From Sthenelais limicola (taxonomy: Eukaryota > Annelida > Polychaeta > Phyllodocida > Sigalionidae), in assembly GCA_942159475.1 (NCBI GenBank), contig OW804096.1, positions 134,096,941-134,160,940 of the forward strand: a stretch of DNA of 64,000 nucleotides, read 5' to 3'. A model generated the notes under the pieces. It saw only the letters and a program-made list of their open reading frames with translations. It was not told the origin of the DNA and did no database searches. Positions 31,179 through 42,996 of the stretch are shown here, in pieces (within the stretch, counting starts at the first letter, position 1; the number at the start of each line of letters is the position of its first letter). The position numbers and the translations under genes were made by a program.

Positions 31179-31679
31179 CATAAGTCAAAACTTTGATCGA
31201 ATGACTTTTAGATTGGTTGGAAACAAACGGAGCAAAAGGTAGAACCTTCCAATTGTAATGCTGACTCAAATGGGCATAATGGTGGTTGGGAGTTCAAGTG
31301 GTGCTGGACTTTGCGCAACCGACCCGCCCCCTACAGGGCGGATTTAGACCACCTTTAAACTTCCTTACGTTGCTCAAATACCCCTGGTCTTCTCAGTTAT
31401 ACAGAACTCCCAGCCACGGACCTGTTTTTTATGTTTTCCCATCTAAATGGGTACCATTACATCGTCTGAATGGCAAGTTTTGTTCCTCATGAGGCCTTTT
31501 CAGGGGACAACTTATGTATAATGTGGTACAGGAAAGTTGCAATTTTAAATATAAAGATTGGTTTAGACTCCCACCCCTGTTGCACCTCTCACACACACTG
31601 CACCTTCACTCACTCACATAGCCCAGTACCACACACTGCCCCTCCCGCTGCCTGCCACTGCCTGCTACTGCCTGCCACT
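31179..31679. other. No gene seen
   Basis: Several short plus-strand frames show no recognisable domain. 31590-31680 is rich in CACACT and TGCCTGCCACTGCC units. Confidence 0.4.
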
Positions 31680-31771
31680 AGTGTGTGTGTAGCCTTGCCT
31701 CAAGGCTACACACACACTATAGTGTGTGTGTAGCTGACTGCCTACCTGCCTATAGGCAGGTAGGCAGTCAG
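31680..31771. repeat. Cluster of perfect palindromes
   Basis: 31680-31718 is an 18-base inverted repeat with a 3-base loop. 31705-31734 is a 30-base perfect palindrome sharing one arm. 31734-31771 is a 38-base perfect palindrome centred on CTATAG. Cruciform-prone. The last one ends at the tandem-duplication boundary. Confidence 0.9.
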
Positions 31772-32738
31772 GTATCAAACACTAACCCATGGATTCTAAT
31801 GTGAAGGGAGGAGTGAAGGGTGGGTGGCTGGTGGGCATGCAGTGTCATTCAAGGTGAGAAAAACGACAGCTATAAGAACAAAAACAAATAAGTACAGCAA
31901 GCAAAAGTACTAGCGGGTAAAATTTCTGGATTGTGTAGTATAGAAGACGAGAGTGTTCATGAGATGAAAAGTAGAATTTTGTGCTTATTTTTAAAAAAAG
32001 AAACAACATTTTCATCTAGGGTGGTGTGCTTTTATATCTTAACTTGTTGTGTTGTCCACAACACATAAATTGCATTTTGTGACGTGCTTAACGGAGACAC
32101 AAAGGCACTTATTAACAACTGCACAAGGTAATTTCACCATTTTAACATAGTAGTTGTGATATGAATCAGGGAAATATATACAAGAGAGTAGTAATGTATG
32201 TATGTATATTGTTTATTTCCAGAAAACAGTACATAAGATAAATTACACTGGAAATGGGTTTGTCCTCTTCTATGGCAGCCATAGCTCTTCCAGAGGGTCC
32301 CTTAGACTAGACTTTTAATTTAATGACTCATTTACTGAACCAAAATATCCGCAACTGGGACTTATTTTAGCCACTACATGCCAGGTGACACTGCAGTACT
32401 GTTGTCGACAATAGTACCACATATAGCCCAGGTAGTTTGATTGCCCTTTACCATAGAAGAGCATACTAGTGATGCACTTATAAATAGTTGGTGCTAGTAG
32501 TAGTAGTGGCATTACTTTCAACTATATGCCACCCGCGCATATTATTTGTTGCTACTCCCTTGTATATACCTCCCTGGTAATTCATACTTGTGGCTGTTCT
32601 GAAATATATATTATAAGAACTTTTATTTCTCTGGGACCCGTTTCTCCGTTTCTCGCTAACTACTTTCCCATACACTTTCAATGGAAAAATAATTATCAAG
32701 AAACGGAGCAACGGGCCCCGTATGTAATTACAATAATT
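31768..32738. repeat. 971-bp tandem duplicate, unit 1
   Basis: By eye this matches unit 2 (32744-33714) base for base, with a 5-base spacer between. It contains a TATTGTTTATTTCC segment shared with 27120 and a hairpin GACCCGTTTCTCCG / CGGAGCAACGGGCC near its end. The open frames inside repeat identically and show no domain. Confidence 0.9.
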
Positions 32739-32743
32739 ACACT

Positions 32744-33714
32744 TCAGGTATCAAACACTAACCCATGGATTCTAATGTGAAGGGAGGAGTGAAGGGTGGG
32801 TGGCTGGTGGGCATGCAGTGTCATTCAAGGTGAGAAAAACGACAGCTATAAGAACAAAAACAAATAAGTACAGCAAGCAAAAGTACTAGCGGGTAAAATT
32901 TCTGGATTGTGTAGTATAGAAGACGAGAGTGTTCATGAGATGAAAAGTAGAATTTTGTGCTTATTTTTAAAAAAAGAAACAACATTTTCATCTAGGGTGG
33001 TGTGCTTTTATATCTTAACTTGTTGTGTTGTCCACAACACATAAATTGCATTTTGTGACGTGCTTAACGGAGACACAAAGGCACTTATTAACAACTGCAC
33101 AAGGTAATTTCACCATTTTAACATAGTAGTTGTGATATGAATCAGGGAAATATATACAAGAGAGTAGTAATGTATGTATGTATATTGTTTATTTCCAGAA
33201 AACAGTACATAAGATAAATTACACTGGAAATGGGTTTGTCCTCTTCTATGGCAGCCATAGCTCTTCCAGAGGGTCCCTTAGACTAGACTTTTAATTTAAT
33301 GACTCATTTACTGAACCAAAATATCCGCAACTGGGACTTATTTTAGCCACTACATGCCAGGTGACACTGCAGTACTGTTGTCGACAATAGTACCACATAT
33401 AGCCCAGGTAGTTTGATTGCCCTTTACCATAGAAGAGCATACTAGTGATGCACTTATAAATAGTTGGTGCTAGTAGTAGTAGTGGCATTACTTTCAACTA
33501 TATGCCACCCGCGCATATTATTTGTTGCTACTCCCTTGTATATACCTCCCTGGTAATTCATACTTGTGGCTGTTCTGAAATATATATTATAAGAACTTTT
33601 ATTTCTCTGGGACCCGTTTCTCCGTTTCTCGCTAACTACTTTCCCATACACTTTCAATGGAAAAATAATTATCAAGAAACGGAGCAACGGGCCCCGTATG
33701 TAATTACAATAATT
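32744..33714. repeat. 971-bp tandem duplicate, unit 2
   Basis: Offset exactly 976 from unit 1. It may be a very recent duplication or an assembly artefact. Confidence 0.9.
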
Positions 33715-33965
33715 TGACAAGAAAAAGGGTGGTACCCCTCAACATTTGCTGATCTTCCTGGGTAGCCTAAGCATCTTTCTTAGAATTAACAGTCTTCTGA
33801 GTTTGTGAATGAAATTTAGTATATAATTACTAATAATGTAGATTCAATTCTTTGTTAACTCATATTATTGATATGATCGACTCTGTGTCCATCATCTAGA
33901 TTCGACACTAAAAGAGCCTTTTACCCATTTTTACTCTAGTATTTATAGCATACATTCTCTGATAT

Positions 33966-34257
33966 TATTATACACGCATTGCTCTGAAAACAACGTATCT
34001 AGTGTGATTTACGCATAGTGCGTATTTCAATAGTGATTTACGTGGGGTTGTCATGGCAACCAATCTGTTTTTCTTACTAAGATTACGGTAAGATTCAAAT
34101 TTATGACTCGATTTTTTTTCTATTTTCATGATTTAAAACGTGTATAATAAATCTGTTAACTAATGAGTTGGTTTCGGTCGCTTAGAATATTGCTCTCGTT
34201 GCTACGCAACTCATGCAATATTCACGCTCCTTCAACCAACTCGTTAGTTAACCTGTA
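33966..34257 (+). mobile_element. M6 hairpin repeat, full length
   Basis: Starts GCATTGCTCTGAAAACAACG, contains TTTACGCATAGTGCGTATTT-like symmetry (here ACGCATAGTGCGT) and ends in a long imperfect hairpin from GTTAACTAATGAGTTGG to CCAACTCGTTAGTTAAC. No coding frame. Confidence 0.8.
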
Positions 34258-34665
34258 TTTAAACACTAAGATTAATTTCTATTTTTTGAAGTTCCTTTTT
34301 ACATTTTCTTACATAGAATTATGGTAAACTCATCAGGAATCCTATTAAATTGTTTTGTCATTTGCTTAACCATATATCAGACACACCTGCATGGAGTGAA
34401 ATTGTACACATCATCTCTTCGCCACTCATGATGATACACACATTTTCACCCCTTGTGTGTCTGATACACTGTTTCAGAACAACCACTTGTTGCATTCCAT
34501 CTAAATCCCATGTCTCCCAGAACCTGTCAGGTCGTAGGGAGACCACTATCCACACACTTCTTCACATTCTGATCCGTCCCTGGGGCCTGTTGCATAAGAA
34601 ATCAGTCCATGTTCAAAGCATTATGCACCGACCCAAAATGGTGTCCTTTGCCTGAGACTCAATTT
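34258..34665. other. No firm gene
   Basis: 34358-34655 is open on both strands. Neither translation has a recognisable domain or convincing splice sites, so no gene is called. Confidence 0.35.
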
Positions 34666-34900
34666 GGGTCAGATTCTAAAAAAATGAACAATTGGCAGCT
34701 GTATACATTCACTAAATTCTGCTAAATCAGGCTGCAATTTGGTCAATGCTAGGTAAATTAATGTACATTCGGCATTGCATTGATTCTAACAATCTGTTTG
34801 GTTTGATCGAACTGTATTGTGAACTTTATTTTCGTCTGAAATTTGGGTTATTTGAAGGGATTGGTGAATGTGAATTGTACATTTTCTCACGATCTCATCC
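34666..34900 (+). mobile_element. M1 MITE, type A
   Basis: Diverged TIRs (GGGTCAGATTCTAAAAAAAT and CTCACGATCTCATCC). Flanks ATTT/ATAT. Confidence 0.85.
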
Positions 34901-35014
34901 ATATTCTGTTTTGTAGGTCCTGGATCTGCGCCAGAGAGTGCAATAAACAAGGTGCGCACGCGACAAGTGTAGGAGATAAGTATATGACTCATGCTGAGAA
35001 GAGGAGGAGGAAAT

Positions 35015-35250
35015 GGGTCAGATTTTCAGAAAATGTACAATTGGCAGCTTTTCACAGTCAACCAATTCATGCTAAATTAAGCCTCAATTTGGTCAATGCT
35101 AAGAAGATTTGAGTATATTCGGCATTGCATTGATTCTAGCAATCTGTTTGGCTAGGTTAAACTGTATTTTGAGAGTCATTTTGGTCTTAAATTGGCGTTA
35201 TGTGATAGGATTTTTGAAAACGAATTGTACATTTTCTGAAAATCTGACCC
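35015..35250 (+). mobile_element. M1 MITE, type A
   Basis: Full length. Perfect AAAT duplication. Confidence 0.9.
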
Positions 35251-35597
35251 AAATATGGGTGTGGTCAGTAACAGTAGCCTTGAACCTGCGTCTCTAGATA
35301 AACACAACAGACTTTTCTTTTAGTTGAAGTAAGTAAACACAGAAACCAGAGTCGATCAGTTGTTTTTATTGTTTTATTGTAATTCTTTTCTTTTGTAAAA
35401 TCTTTTAGATGTATCACAAAAACCTTGGGGACAGAGGAAGGGAAACATTGGGATTATTTGTGAGTTGATGCATGTGTATTTAAATATGAAATAAGCTTGG
35501 CATAAACATGAGGTATCCATTGGCCCCACCTGTTAAAGTCACACCAGTTGCTAATTACAGGTATAATCGTGTGTTCTTTCAGAAATAAGAATGTTCA
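35251..35597. other. No firm gene
   Basis: A 51-base segment at 35410-35460 sits between AAAATCTTTTAG and GTGAGT and is open in all three frames. This is too little to call an exon. Confidence 0.3.
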
Positions 35598-35830
35598 CTT
35601 GCATCAAATTGACCAAGAATGTCCGATATCTAGGATATTTAATCGATCCTTTCTTATGTTTTAATGAACACTTTACAAAAATGCGCTTCTCACTTCATAA
35701 GTACATAAATTAGCAAGGCTTAGATCTTGTCTTGATAAAAGAATTACCGTGGGGAAGAGTCATAATTTTTTCCAATGCTGAATATGGGAATATTTTTTAT
35801 GATATAACTTTGGGCGAAAGTAGAGGAAGG
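35598..35830 (+). pseudogene. LINE reverse-transcriptase fragment
   Basis: Reads NVRYLGYLIDPFLCFNEHF, the KYLGVxID...H thumb-proximal motif of non-LTR reverse transcriptases, then decays with frameshifts (NAEYGNIFY appears in a second frame). Non-autonomous remnant. Confidence 0.6.
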
Positions 35831-36299
35831 AATTGATATGTATGTGATGGAAATATAATTGTTTCTCTCTTGTTTTTTTCGGTCCCACACGATTTGATCC
35901 ACAAGAAATGCCCTTATCAGGGCCATAGGCGATTACCAAAAATAACAATCTGTATAAATGCCTATGCGAAGTGCTTATATATATGCAAAAAGAACTGATA
36001 AACTGAGTATGTTAATAATGTTCTAAGATACGGAGATCCAAAACAATGAATTGTATTATATATAGTAGTATATTTAGTAATACGATGTGAGAAGTATGAG
36101 AGAGATAACATAATAATATATAATGTACGAGAGGTAGGATGATTTCAATGTTTAGGTTATTGTATAGGCAACGTAGAAAAAACATCAACATAGTCCACAT
36201 ACGTTTTTTTCTATATATATTGTAAATGATCAGAACAGTGAACAGTGAACATAAGATTTTGAATTGCTATGTCACTCTTTTTTTTGTATTTTACAATTT
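35831..36299. other. No gene seen
   Basis: AT-rich, with TATATA runs. Nothing recognised. Confidence 0.5.
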
Positions 36300-36425
36300 T
36301 TAGGTTGCCACACATTTTTTGCAAGGCTACGATGCTCACCATTTATGTATACCAATCTGACAGCTCTATTTAGAACACTTTGAATTGTATTTATACAACT
36401 CACACTAGCCATATTTTTTTATTAT
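36300..36425 (-). pseudogene. LINE reverse-transcriptase fragment, opposite strand
   Basis: On the minus strand reads VSCINTIQSVLNRAVRLVY followed by INGEHRSLAKNVW, resembling the LQxxQNRAxRLI segment downstream of the reverse-transcriptase core. Orientation is opposite to its neighbours, so it is a separate insertion. Confidence 0.5.
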
Positions 36426-36465
36426 TACAAATAAAGGCCAGTACATGATTAAGGACATGCCTTGA

Positions 36466-36645
36466 GCTACTCGCCAAGCTGAGGGTGTAAATCTCATTCA
36501 GAAAAACTCACGATCTGAAAAACTAGCAAGGTCGCCACACTTTCAAGGACCAAGAATCTGGAACAAGCTCCCAGTAAATGTTAAGAAAATGTCATGGTCA
36601 AAGTTCAAAAATCATCTAAAACAGGCTGAAAATTGGATGAACTAA
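36466..36645 (+). pseudogene. LINE ORF2 C-terminal end
   Basis: A 59-codon frame ends in TAA and includes HFQGPRIWNKLPVNVKK followed by SWSKFKNHLKQAENWMN. GPxxWNxLP...FKxxLK is the conserved C-terminal signature of CR1/L2/Jockey-like ORF2. It begins directly after an in-frame TGA, so the element is truncated upstream. Confidence 0.7.
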
Positions 36646-37200
36646 TGGTATGATGTATGCGAAGAAACACAGTAGCATTAGAAATTGTATTAGTACTATG
36701 GAATGATGAACTTTTTTGATTTTAGATTACCTTTTTTACCAGGACTAGATCATCTGATGGTGGTCTTCCACTTATCAAATTGACTCATTGTTTAACCTAT
36801 TGTACTGAACCCTTTATTGTTTTATCTTTAAAGTGTCAGTAAACCCCCAAATATTATGAGCAAATCTATTTCCTTGCTATTATTGAAATGTAACCACCCC
36901 AGTTTGACTTAATTCAAGTTATTATTTAGTGAGTTTTACCCATTTAATCGAGTGAAAAGGTAGTTCCACAGTTTAACACTCCATTCATGGCGCCACTGTT
37001 TGCCTACGTCATAAAGGTGCACCAATCTTGAAATGTACATGCAATGAACATAACAAACATCTCTTATAATTGCTGCTAGAAAGAAGGAGGGTGGGCTGGG
37101 CAGAAGAAGTATTACCAGACCAAAACAAACACTGTATTACCCATTGATTGTTCCTCACAAGGTCAGAGTGAAATGAATGCAATGCTATTTCCCACACATT
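36646..37200. other. LINE 3' flank, then no gene
   Basis: Up to about 36830 is probably the 3' UTR of the preceding LINE fragment. Beyond that nothing was recognised. Confidence 0.4.
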
Positions 37201-37201
37201 T

Positions 37202-37589
37202 GTGATGTGCTTCAGGGAAATGAGTCACAAATCACAGGTGAGATAATGACCATATTTGAGAAGATGACATCAAGCCGATTCCAATGATAGTTAATAGTAG
37301 GGCATATATATAAGTACTATTTTATTTTAAATTTGATATCTTCATTTTTGGAAAACAGGTTTAGAATATGTTTGAGTAGAGAATTATTAGTAAAGTAGCT
37401 AAATGTACTATATAGGATGACCTTAGAAATGCATGCATTTTAGTAATACACCATCTTGAATTTTGGTACATGTATATTTATGCTACTAGCAGCTCAAAGA
37501 ACACCAAAATGAAAACATTCCAAATAAGGGTTCTTGTACATGGATCACAGTTTTGTGACTTGTGACTCATTTCCCTGAAACACATCACA
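37202..37589 (+). mobile_element. M3 MITE, full length
   Basis: TIRs GTGATGTGCTTCAGGGAAAT and its inverse are almost perfect. Confidence 0.9.
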
Positions 37590-38098
37590 TTTTCTCTCAC
37601 CACCTTTTGTGTCCCTTCGTTAAAGTGGAGGACTAAACCCAATTATTGACCTCTCGATACAGATGTCTTGAAATACCTGTATTGAACAACTGTTTCAATT
37701 GCTGGGAGATTGGGGGAAGGTAGAGATATTATGTACATTTCTGGCGCAGCTTTATGACATCACACAACACTCTCAGTGCCCTCTTGTGCTAAACAGACTT
37801 TTTCAACTAGGACTTCTCAATTTGTGCCTGTAAGTGACTATAGGTTAGACATAAATGGAAGTAAAAAAATCGAGACTTGGGTGTTGTATTTATGGCTCCA
37901 TGAAGTTTGTTGTCCTAAAAGTGACCATGAACCCGTTGACTGACCCTTTAAATAATCTTAAATAAATATTCAAAGTTGAATCGGCTGAGAGAAAATGGCT
38001 GCCAATGAGCAATAACATGTGAAGTCCTTTCGGCAAGTGTCTGAAATATAAATAGTAATGTAACATAACCATATCCGTATCTTTTTTGTGAATTATAA
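37590..38098. other. No gene seen
   Basis: Unique sequence. The open frames show no family signature. Confidence 0.5.
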
Positions 38099-38333
38099 GG
38101 GTCAGATTTTCAGAAAAAGTACAATTAGCAGTTCTACACATTTAGGAAATTCTCCTAAATTAGGCTGAAAAATGATGAATACCGGGAATATCTGAGTATA
38201 TTTGGTATCGCATTGATTGAAAGTATCAGTTCTGTTATGTTAGACTGCATTTTGAAGCTCATTTCTGTCTTAAATGTGGGTTATTTGAGAGAATTGGTGA
38301 AGGTGAATCGTACATTTTCTGAAGATCTGACTC
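38099..38333 (+). mobile_element. M1 MITE, type B
   Basis: Full length with right tip CTGACTC. Confidence 0.88.
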
Positions 38334-38589
38334 ATGTATAAAAGGTAAATTGTGAGATGAATGACTTTGCTTGATATTTGATGTTAGGTTTTTTCCCGCC
38401 ATGTTTTGCTGAACCTCTTTCTACCTTTTAACCTCTGTTGACCTTTAGACGGGTTGGAGAAGCACGAAACAAAAAGTAGAAATTTATGTTTTTGATTGAT
38501 GTTAGCTGAGTGCAGCTTTGTGGCAAGGTCAATGATCAGCTCTTAGCCTCACCCAAATAGCAACTCCTGCATCCGTACATGCAATGTAA

Positions 38590-38824
38590 GGGTCAGATCT
38601 TCAGAAAATGCACAATCTACAGTTCTACACATCTCTCAAATTCTGCTAAACTAGAGTTAAAATTGATAAATACTAGGTATATCTGAGTGTATTGTGTATT
38701 GTTTTCATTCAATAAATCTGTCTGGTTATGTTGAACTGTATTTCGAACCTAATTTTCGTCTTAAATTTGGGTTATTTGAGAGGATTGGTGAAGGTGAATT
38801 GTACTTTTTTTGAAGATCTGACCC
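38590..38824 (+). mobile_element. M1 MITE, type C
   Basis: Perfect GTAA target duplication. Right TIR GAAGATCTGACCC. Confidence 0.9.
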
Positions 38825-38993
38825 GTAATCCCCCTATGTCAGACCAATCATTCTCTGCTCATTCCCTCGGAAGAAGGGATCAATTCCAAGTTAACAAGCT
38901 TGAAATGATTTCTATCTCTTCCAATAATTCTCCCCAGATTGCTTCCGTCAATGCTTACAACAGCTTCTCCATTGCTTGTAGACATGTCACCCT

Positions 38994-39203
38994 GAATGGG
39001 GGATTTGCATGTGCAAACTTCTGCGCATGTCTGTTATAGTGCACGCTGGGATAGACTCAGTTCAGGACTGACATGCAAATATTTAGCAACATCTTTATCG
39101 GAAATTGCAAGAATATTTTCACCAATACCATAGCTGGTATAAATGATCTATTAAAAAAATGCATGATGGGAAAGATGGAGGTCTGTGTTGTGGGGACATG
39201 CAT
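38994..39203 (-). mobile_element. M2, right part missing
   Basis: Left end TGGGGGATTTGCATGTGC. The element stops at GGGGACATGCAT, where the next M1 begins. Confidence 0.75.
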
Positions 39204-39438
39204 GGGTCAGATTTTCAATAAATTTACAATTGGCAGCTGTACACATTTAGTAAATTCTGCTAAATTAGGCTGCAATTTGCTCAATACTAGGTAATTTTGA
39301 GTATATTCGGCATTGCAGTGATTCTAGCAATCTTTCTGGTAAGGTTGAACTGTATTTTGAACTTTATTTTCGTCTGAAATTTGGGTTATTTGAGAGAATT
39401 TGTGAAAGAGAATTGTACATTTCCTGAAAATCTGACCC
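39204..39438 (+). mobile_element. M1 MITE, type A
   Basis: Full length without matching flanks (GCAT/AATA). It shares private variants (GTAATTTTGAG, CATTGCAGTGATTC, CTTTCTGGTAAGG) with the deleted copy at 40576, placing sister copies at both ends of segmental copy B. Confidence 0.9.
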
Positions 39439-39614
39439 AATATGTGATTGCACCTTAAATTTCTTATTTCCCTTTCATATAAAATCTTTAAAAAAAAGTG
39501 TCGAGTTCAGATACTGTTCAAACAGAATACACATAACTATGTTAGTTGTATCTTGGATATTATGAAGAAATAAAGGCAGTTCATCAACTCCACTGAAAAC
39601 GAAGTTTACAAAAT

Positions 39615-39972
39615 AATAGGGGATTTGCATGTGCCACTGTGCATGTGTGGTACAGTGCATCATGGGATGGATTCTGATGAAGTCTGACATACGAATATTT
39701 GGCAACATTTCTATAAAAAATTGCAAGAATGTTTTCACGAATATCACAGCTTTTATAAATTTTCTATGAAAACCAAATGCATGATGGGAACAATGGAGGC
39801 TTGTGTTATTGAAACATGTATAACACATGGATATTGATATTAGACCATTGATAAATAGTGCATGCTGAACATGACATGATTTCTATAGATTTCTATTTCT
39901 TATACTGTACCATTAGTCCCATAATGGCATGCGAATTAGGATTCAAAATGACGGCTATGCAACTCCCCTATT
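39615..39972 (-). mobile_element. M2 MITE, full length
   Basis: Part of segmental copy B and counterpart of 18508-18857. A small insertion (TTCTATTTC) lies near 39891. Confidence 0.88.
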
Positions 39973-40080
39973 AGGCTAGGTAGTAGCCACGTATACAGTG
40001 TAACCTCTGTCTATGGATACCTCTTTAATCCGGACACCTCAACATTATTCACTGACTGTACCAGTCCCTGCAATGTACAT

Positions 40081-40315
40081 GGGTCAGATTTTCATATAAT
40101 GTACAATTCACCTTCACCAATTCTCTTAAATAACCCAGATTTAAGACTAAAATCAGGTTCAAAATACAGTTCAACATAACCAAACAGACTGTTTGAATCA
40201 AGGCAATACCAAATACACCCATATATACCTAGTGTTGATGATTTTTCAACCCAATTTAGCAGAATTCACAAAATATGTTGATCTGCCAATTGTACATTTT
40301 CTCAAAATCTGACCC
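40081..40315 (-). mobile_element. M1 MITE, type D
   Basis: Counterpart of 18966-19200, with the same ACAT duplication and CATATAAT TIR change. Confidence 0.9.
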
Positions 40316-40575
40316 ACATGCCTTTCCCACTGATCCCCCCTCTATCTGGACATCTCATTATTGTGGACACTTATACAAAGCAGTCCATGGTAGAGAGGTT
40401 CTACTGTGGAAGTCAATAACATAGCAATAACAATTGTTTCATATAAATATGAGATTTTGATTATCTTTGTCATGACATCGTCCTAAATCCATAATTATAT
40501 AACATCATACTAAACTTATTTATCAACATCAATTTAATTCTGTTTATTTTTTTATTGCTACCGACTCCACATAAT

Positions 40576-40741
40576 GGGTCAGATTTTCAAAAGGTAATTT
40601 TGAGTATATTCGGCATTGCAGTGATTCTAGCAATCTTTCTGGTAAGGTTGAACTGTATTTTGAACTTTATTTTCGTCTGAAATTTGGGCTATTTGAGGGA
40701 GTTGATCAAAGTGAATTGTACATTTTCTGGTGACTTCACCC
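40576..40741 (+). mobile_element. M1, internally deleted
   Basis: GGGTCAGATTTTCAAAAG is joined directly to the GGTAATTTTGAG point of type A, removing about 70 bases. The right end is the TGGTGACTTCACCC variant. Confidence 0.8.
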
Positions 40742-40916
40742 ATAGATATAAAAGGTACAAAAGCAGCAGACTATTGATCACTTTAGTCCACAGGTCAAAC
40801 AAGGATCAAATTTGGTGAGATATTTTTGGCATAACAGCTTCGAATTCAGCTTTGATTGATGTCAAAACATCAACGGTCAATAAAACGTTTTAAAAATATA
40901 ACCAGCAGAATTGGTG

Positions 40917-41062
40917 AATAGGGCAGTTTGCATGTCCGCGATCCTGAATCTTGATTCTCATGGAATTATGCAAACTGTATTTCAGTTTAAAATCTATAGA
41001 AAACATGCCATGTTCAGCATGGAATGTTTATCGGTGCTCCCTTGTCAATATCCAAGTGTTAT
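40917..41062 (+). mobile_element. M2, right part missing
   Basis: AATAGGGCAGTTTGCATGTCC, then GATTCTCATGGAATTATG. Stops at CCAAGTGTTATGC, where the LINE fragment starts. Confidence 0.7.
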
Positions 41063-41835
41063 GCGGGTGAAATCGCTAACTTTCCGATGGAACCAATTTG
41101 GATAACAGAAAAATTTCAACTAGAAGTCATGCCCAAGGCAGACGTAATTTAAAATTATTACAACCAAAATCTGTAAAAATTCTAAATTCTTTCACTTATA
41201 AATCAGCGAAATATCGGAATTCCCTTGAAACTCATGCTCACCAGGTACAGGACTGGAAAACTTTTAGCAAAATTATTGATACCTGTTTAAATACAATTGA
41301 AATACTGTAGATTATCCCCTACCATTGTACCAAACTCTGTATATGTATATTACTATGCCTATCTCATGATCTATTGCAGATCTTTCATCTTATTTTATTC
41401 TATTTTTATCGCTATTGTATTTTTAATAGGTATACATATTTTGTTATGTCTGTATAATACTTCTTGGTCTGGACCGACCATACAAACAACCAACCATTAA
41501 TTACACTGTTGTTATTGTACCCTAATTTTAACCTCATGCTCTAGTTAGTACAACTTAGTGTTAGCTAATTATCATATATAATATTCAACTAAGCCTACAC
41601 ATAAAGAAACAGCTAAACCTAAACCTAGACAAGTAGTAAGTAGCCCTTGAATATCAAATGAAATAGCCATGAAATTTCTATTCTAGTATTTTATTATAAA
41701 TTTGTTTCGGCATACACCAACCAACCAGGAACCCAGTGGAAGACTTGGAACATAGGTTTCAAAACTGGGCCCTCCTTTTTGTAATCACCATTGATGCAAA
41801 TAAAAAATGTTTTGAATTGAATTGAATTGAATTCT
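41063..41835 (+). pseudogene. LINE ORF2 C terminus with 3' UTR and TTGAA tail
   Basis: The frame to 41310 reads STRSHAQGRRNLKLLQ, then NSFTYKSAKYRNSL, and WKTFSKIID. This matches the TRxxxxxNLxLPxxxxxxxxxSFxYxGAxxWNSLP and FKxxL pattern of non-LTR ORF2 ends, with the WN motif degraded. About 520 bases of 3' UTR follow, ending CAAATAAAAAATG and repeated TTGAA units. A related tail is at 54745-54875. 5'-truncated, as expected for target-primed insertion. Confidence 0.6.
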
Positions 41836-42090
41836 GAAAACAAGTTTGCATTATTTCTGGTTGGACAATTACCAGTAAAGGAACTAAATCTATACTCCAT
41901 AGGTTGACCTTTGAAACGCAAGGATATATTTAATACACTGCCTTCAAATTTGGTACATGGATTAATATGACTTAACGTGCTAAGCCCCTAAGAAATGAGT
42001 ACATTCAAACAAAGAGATCTTGTGAATAAATCACTTTGGAAAATATAATTTTTGCGACTTGTGACTCATTTTCCTGAAACACATCACATA
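41836..42090 (+). mobile_element. M3, left part missing
   Basis: Starts in mid-element after the LINE tail and ends with a perfect right TIR (TTGCGACTTGTGACTCATTT, then TGAAACACATCACA). Confidence 0.85.
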
Positions 42091-42149
42091 TAAGACAAGC
42101 AGGAGTAGCTATGAGCAGCTCTGCAGCTGGGCACGCCTCCCCTGTAATA

Positions 42150-42372
42150 GGGTCAGATTATCAGAAAATGCACAATCTACATTTCTACACATCTCTCAAA
42201 TTCTGCTAAATTAGAGTGAAAAATGATAAACACTGAGTATATCTGAGTGCATTCTGTATTGTATTCATTCAATAAATCTGTCTGGTTATGTTGAACCTGA
42301 ATTTCGTCTGAAATTTGGGTTAATTGAAAGGATTGGTGAAGGCGAATTGTATATTTTCTGAAGACTTGACCC
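42150..42372 (+). mobile_element. M1 MITE, type C, small deletion
   Basis: Left TIR GGGTCAGATTATCAGAAAAT. About 12 bases are missing before AATTTCGTC. Right tip GACTTGACCC. Confidence 0.85.
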
Positions 42373-42480
42373 ACTAGGTTACAGTATGAGTAGTCAGCTG
42401 TGCATTGCCCTCTGCATACAGCCACCGCCCGCTGGCAGCTGTAGCAACTGCTGCACCTACTGCTGGCTTGTAATTTCTAT

Positions 42481-42715
42481 GGGTCAGATTTCCAAAAAAT
42501 GTACAATTTGCAGCTCTACATATTTAGTAATTTCTGCTAAATTCTGCTAAAAAGTGATAAATTTTGGGTATATCTGAGTATATTTGGTATCGCAATGATT
42601 TAAAGTATCTGTTCTGTTATGTTAAACTGCATTTTGAAGCTCATTTCTATATTAAATGTGGATTATTTGAGATGATTGGTGAAGGCGAATTGTACATTTT
42701 CTGAAAATATGACCC
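42481..42715 (+). mobile_element. M1 MITE, type B
   Basis: Full length with a small internal repeat of TTCTGCTAAA. Flanks CTAT/ATAT. Confidence 0.88.
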
Positions 42716-42761
42716 ATATACTGAAATTTCCTTATTTTATTCAGCAAAGGCTCGTTTACAT

Positions 42762-42996
42762 GGGTCAGATTTTCACAAAATGCACAATGTACCGTTCTAA
42801 ACATCTATCAAATTCTGCTAAATTGGAGTGAAAAATGATAAATACTGACAATATCTGAGTGTATTCTGTATTGTATTCATTTAATAAATCGGTCTGGTTA
42901 TGTTTAACTGTATTTTGAGCCTGATTTTTGCAATAAATTGGGGTTATTTGAGGGGATTGGTGAAGGTGAAATGTGCATTTTCTGGCGACTTGACCA
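42762..42996 (+). mobile_element. M1 MITE, type C
   Basis: Right TIR TTCTGGCGACTTGACCA. ACAT duplication. Lies 46 bases after the previous copy. Confidence 0.88.

Larger units (their letters stand above)
39440..40586. repeat. Segmental duplicate, copy B
   Basis: Collinear with 18333-19466, with small indels. Bounded by the two sister M1 copies at 39204 and 40576. Confidence 0.85.

Noticed and set aside
33966..34257. M6 as a Helitron
   Set aside because: It has a subterminal hairpin, but the TC start, CTRR end and A-T insertion site could not be shown.
34358..34655. Open frames on both strands suggesting an exon
   Set aside because: No recognisable domain and weak splice sites on either strand. 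Could be chance.
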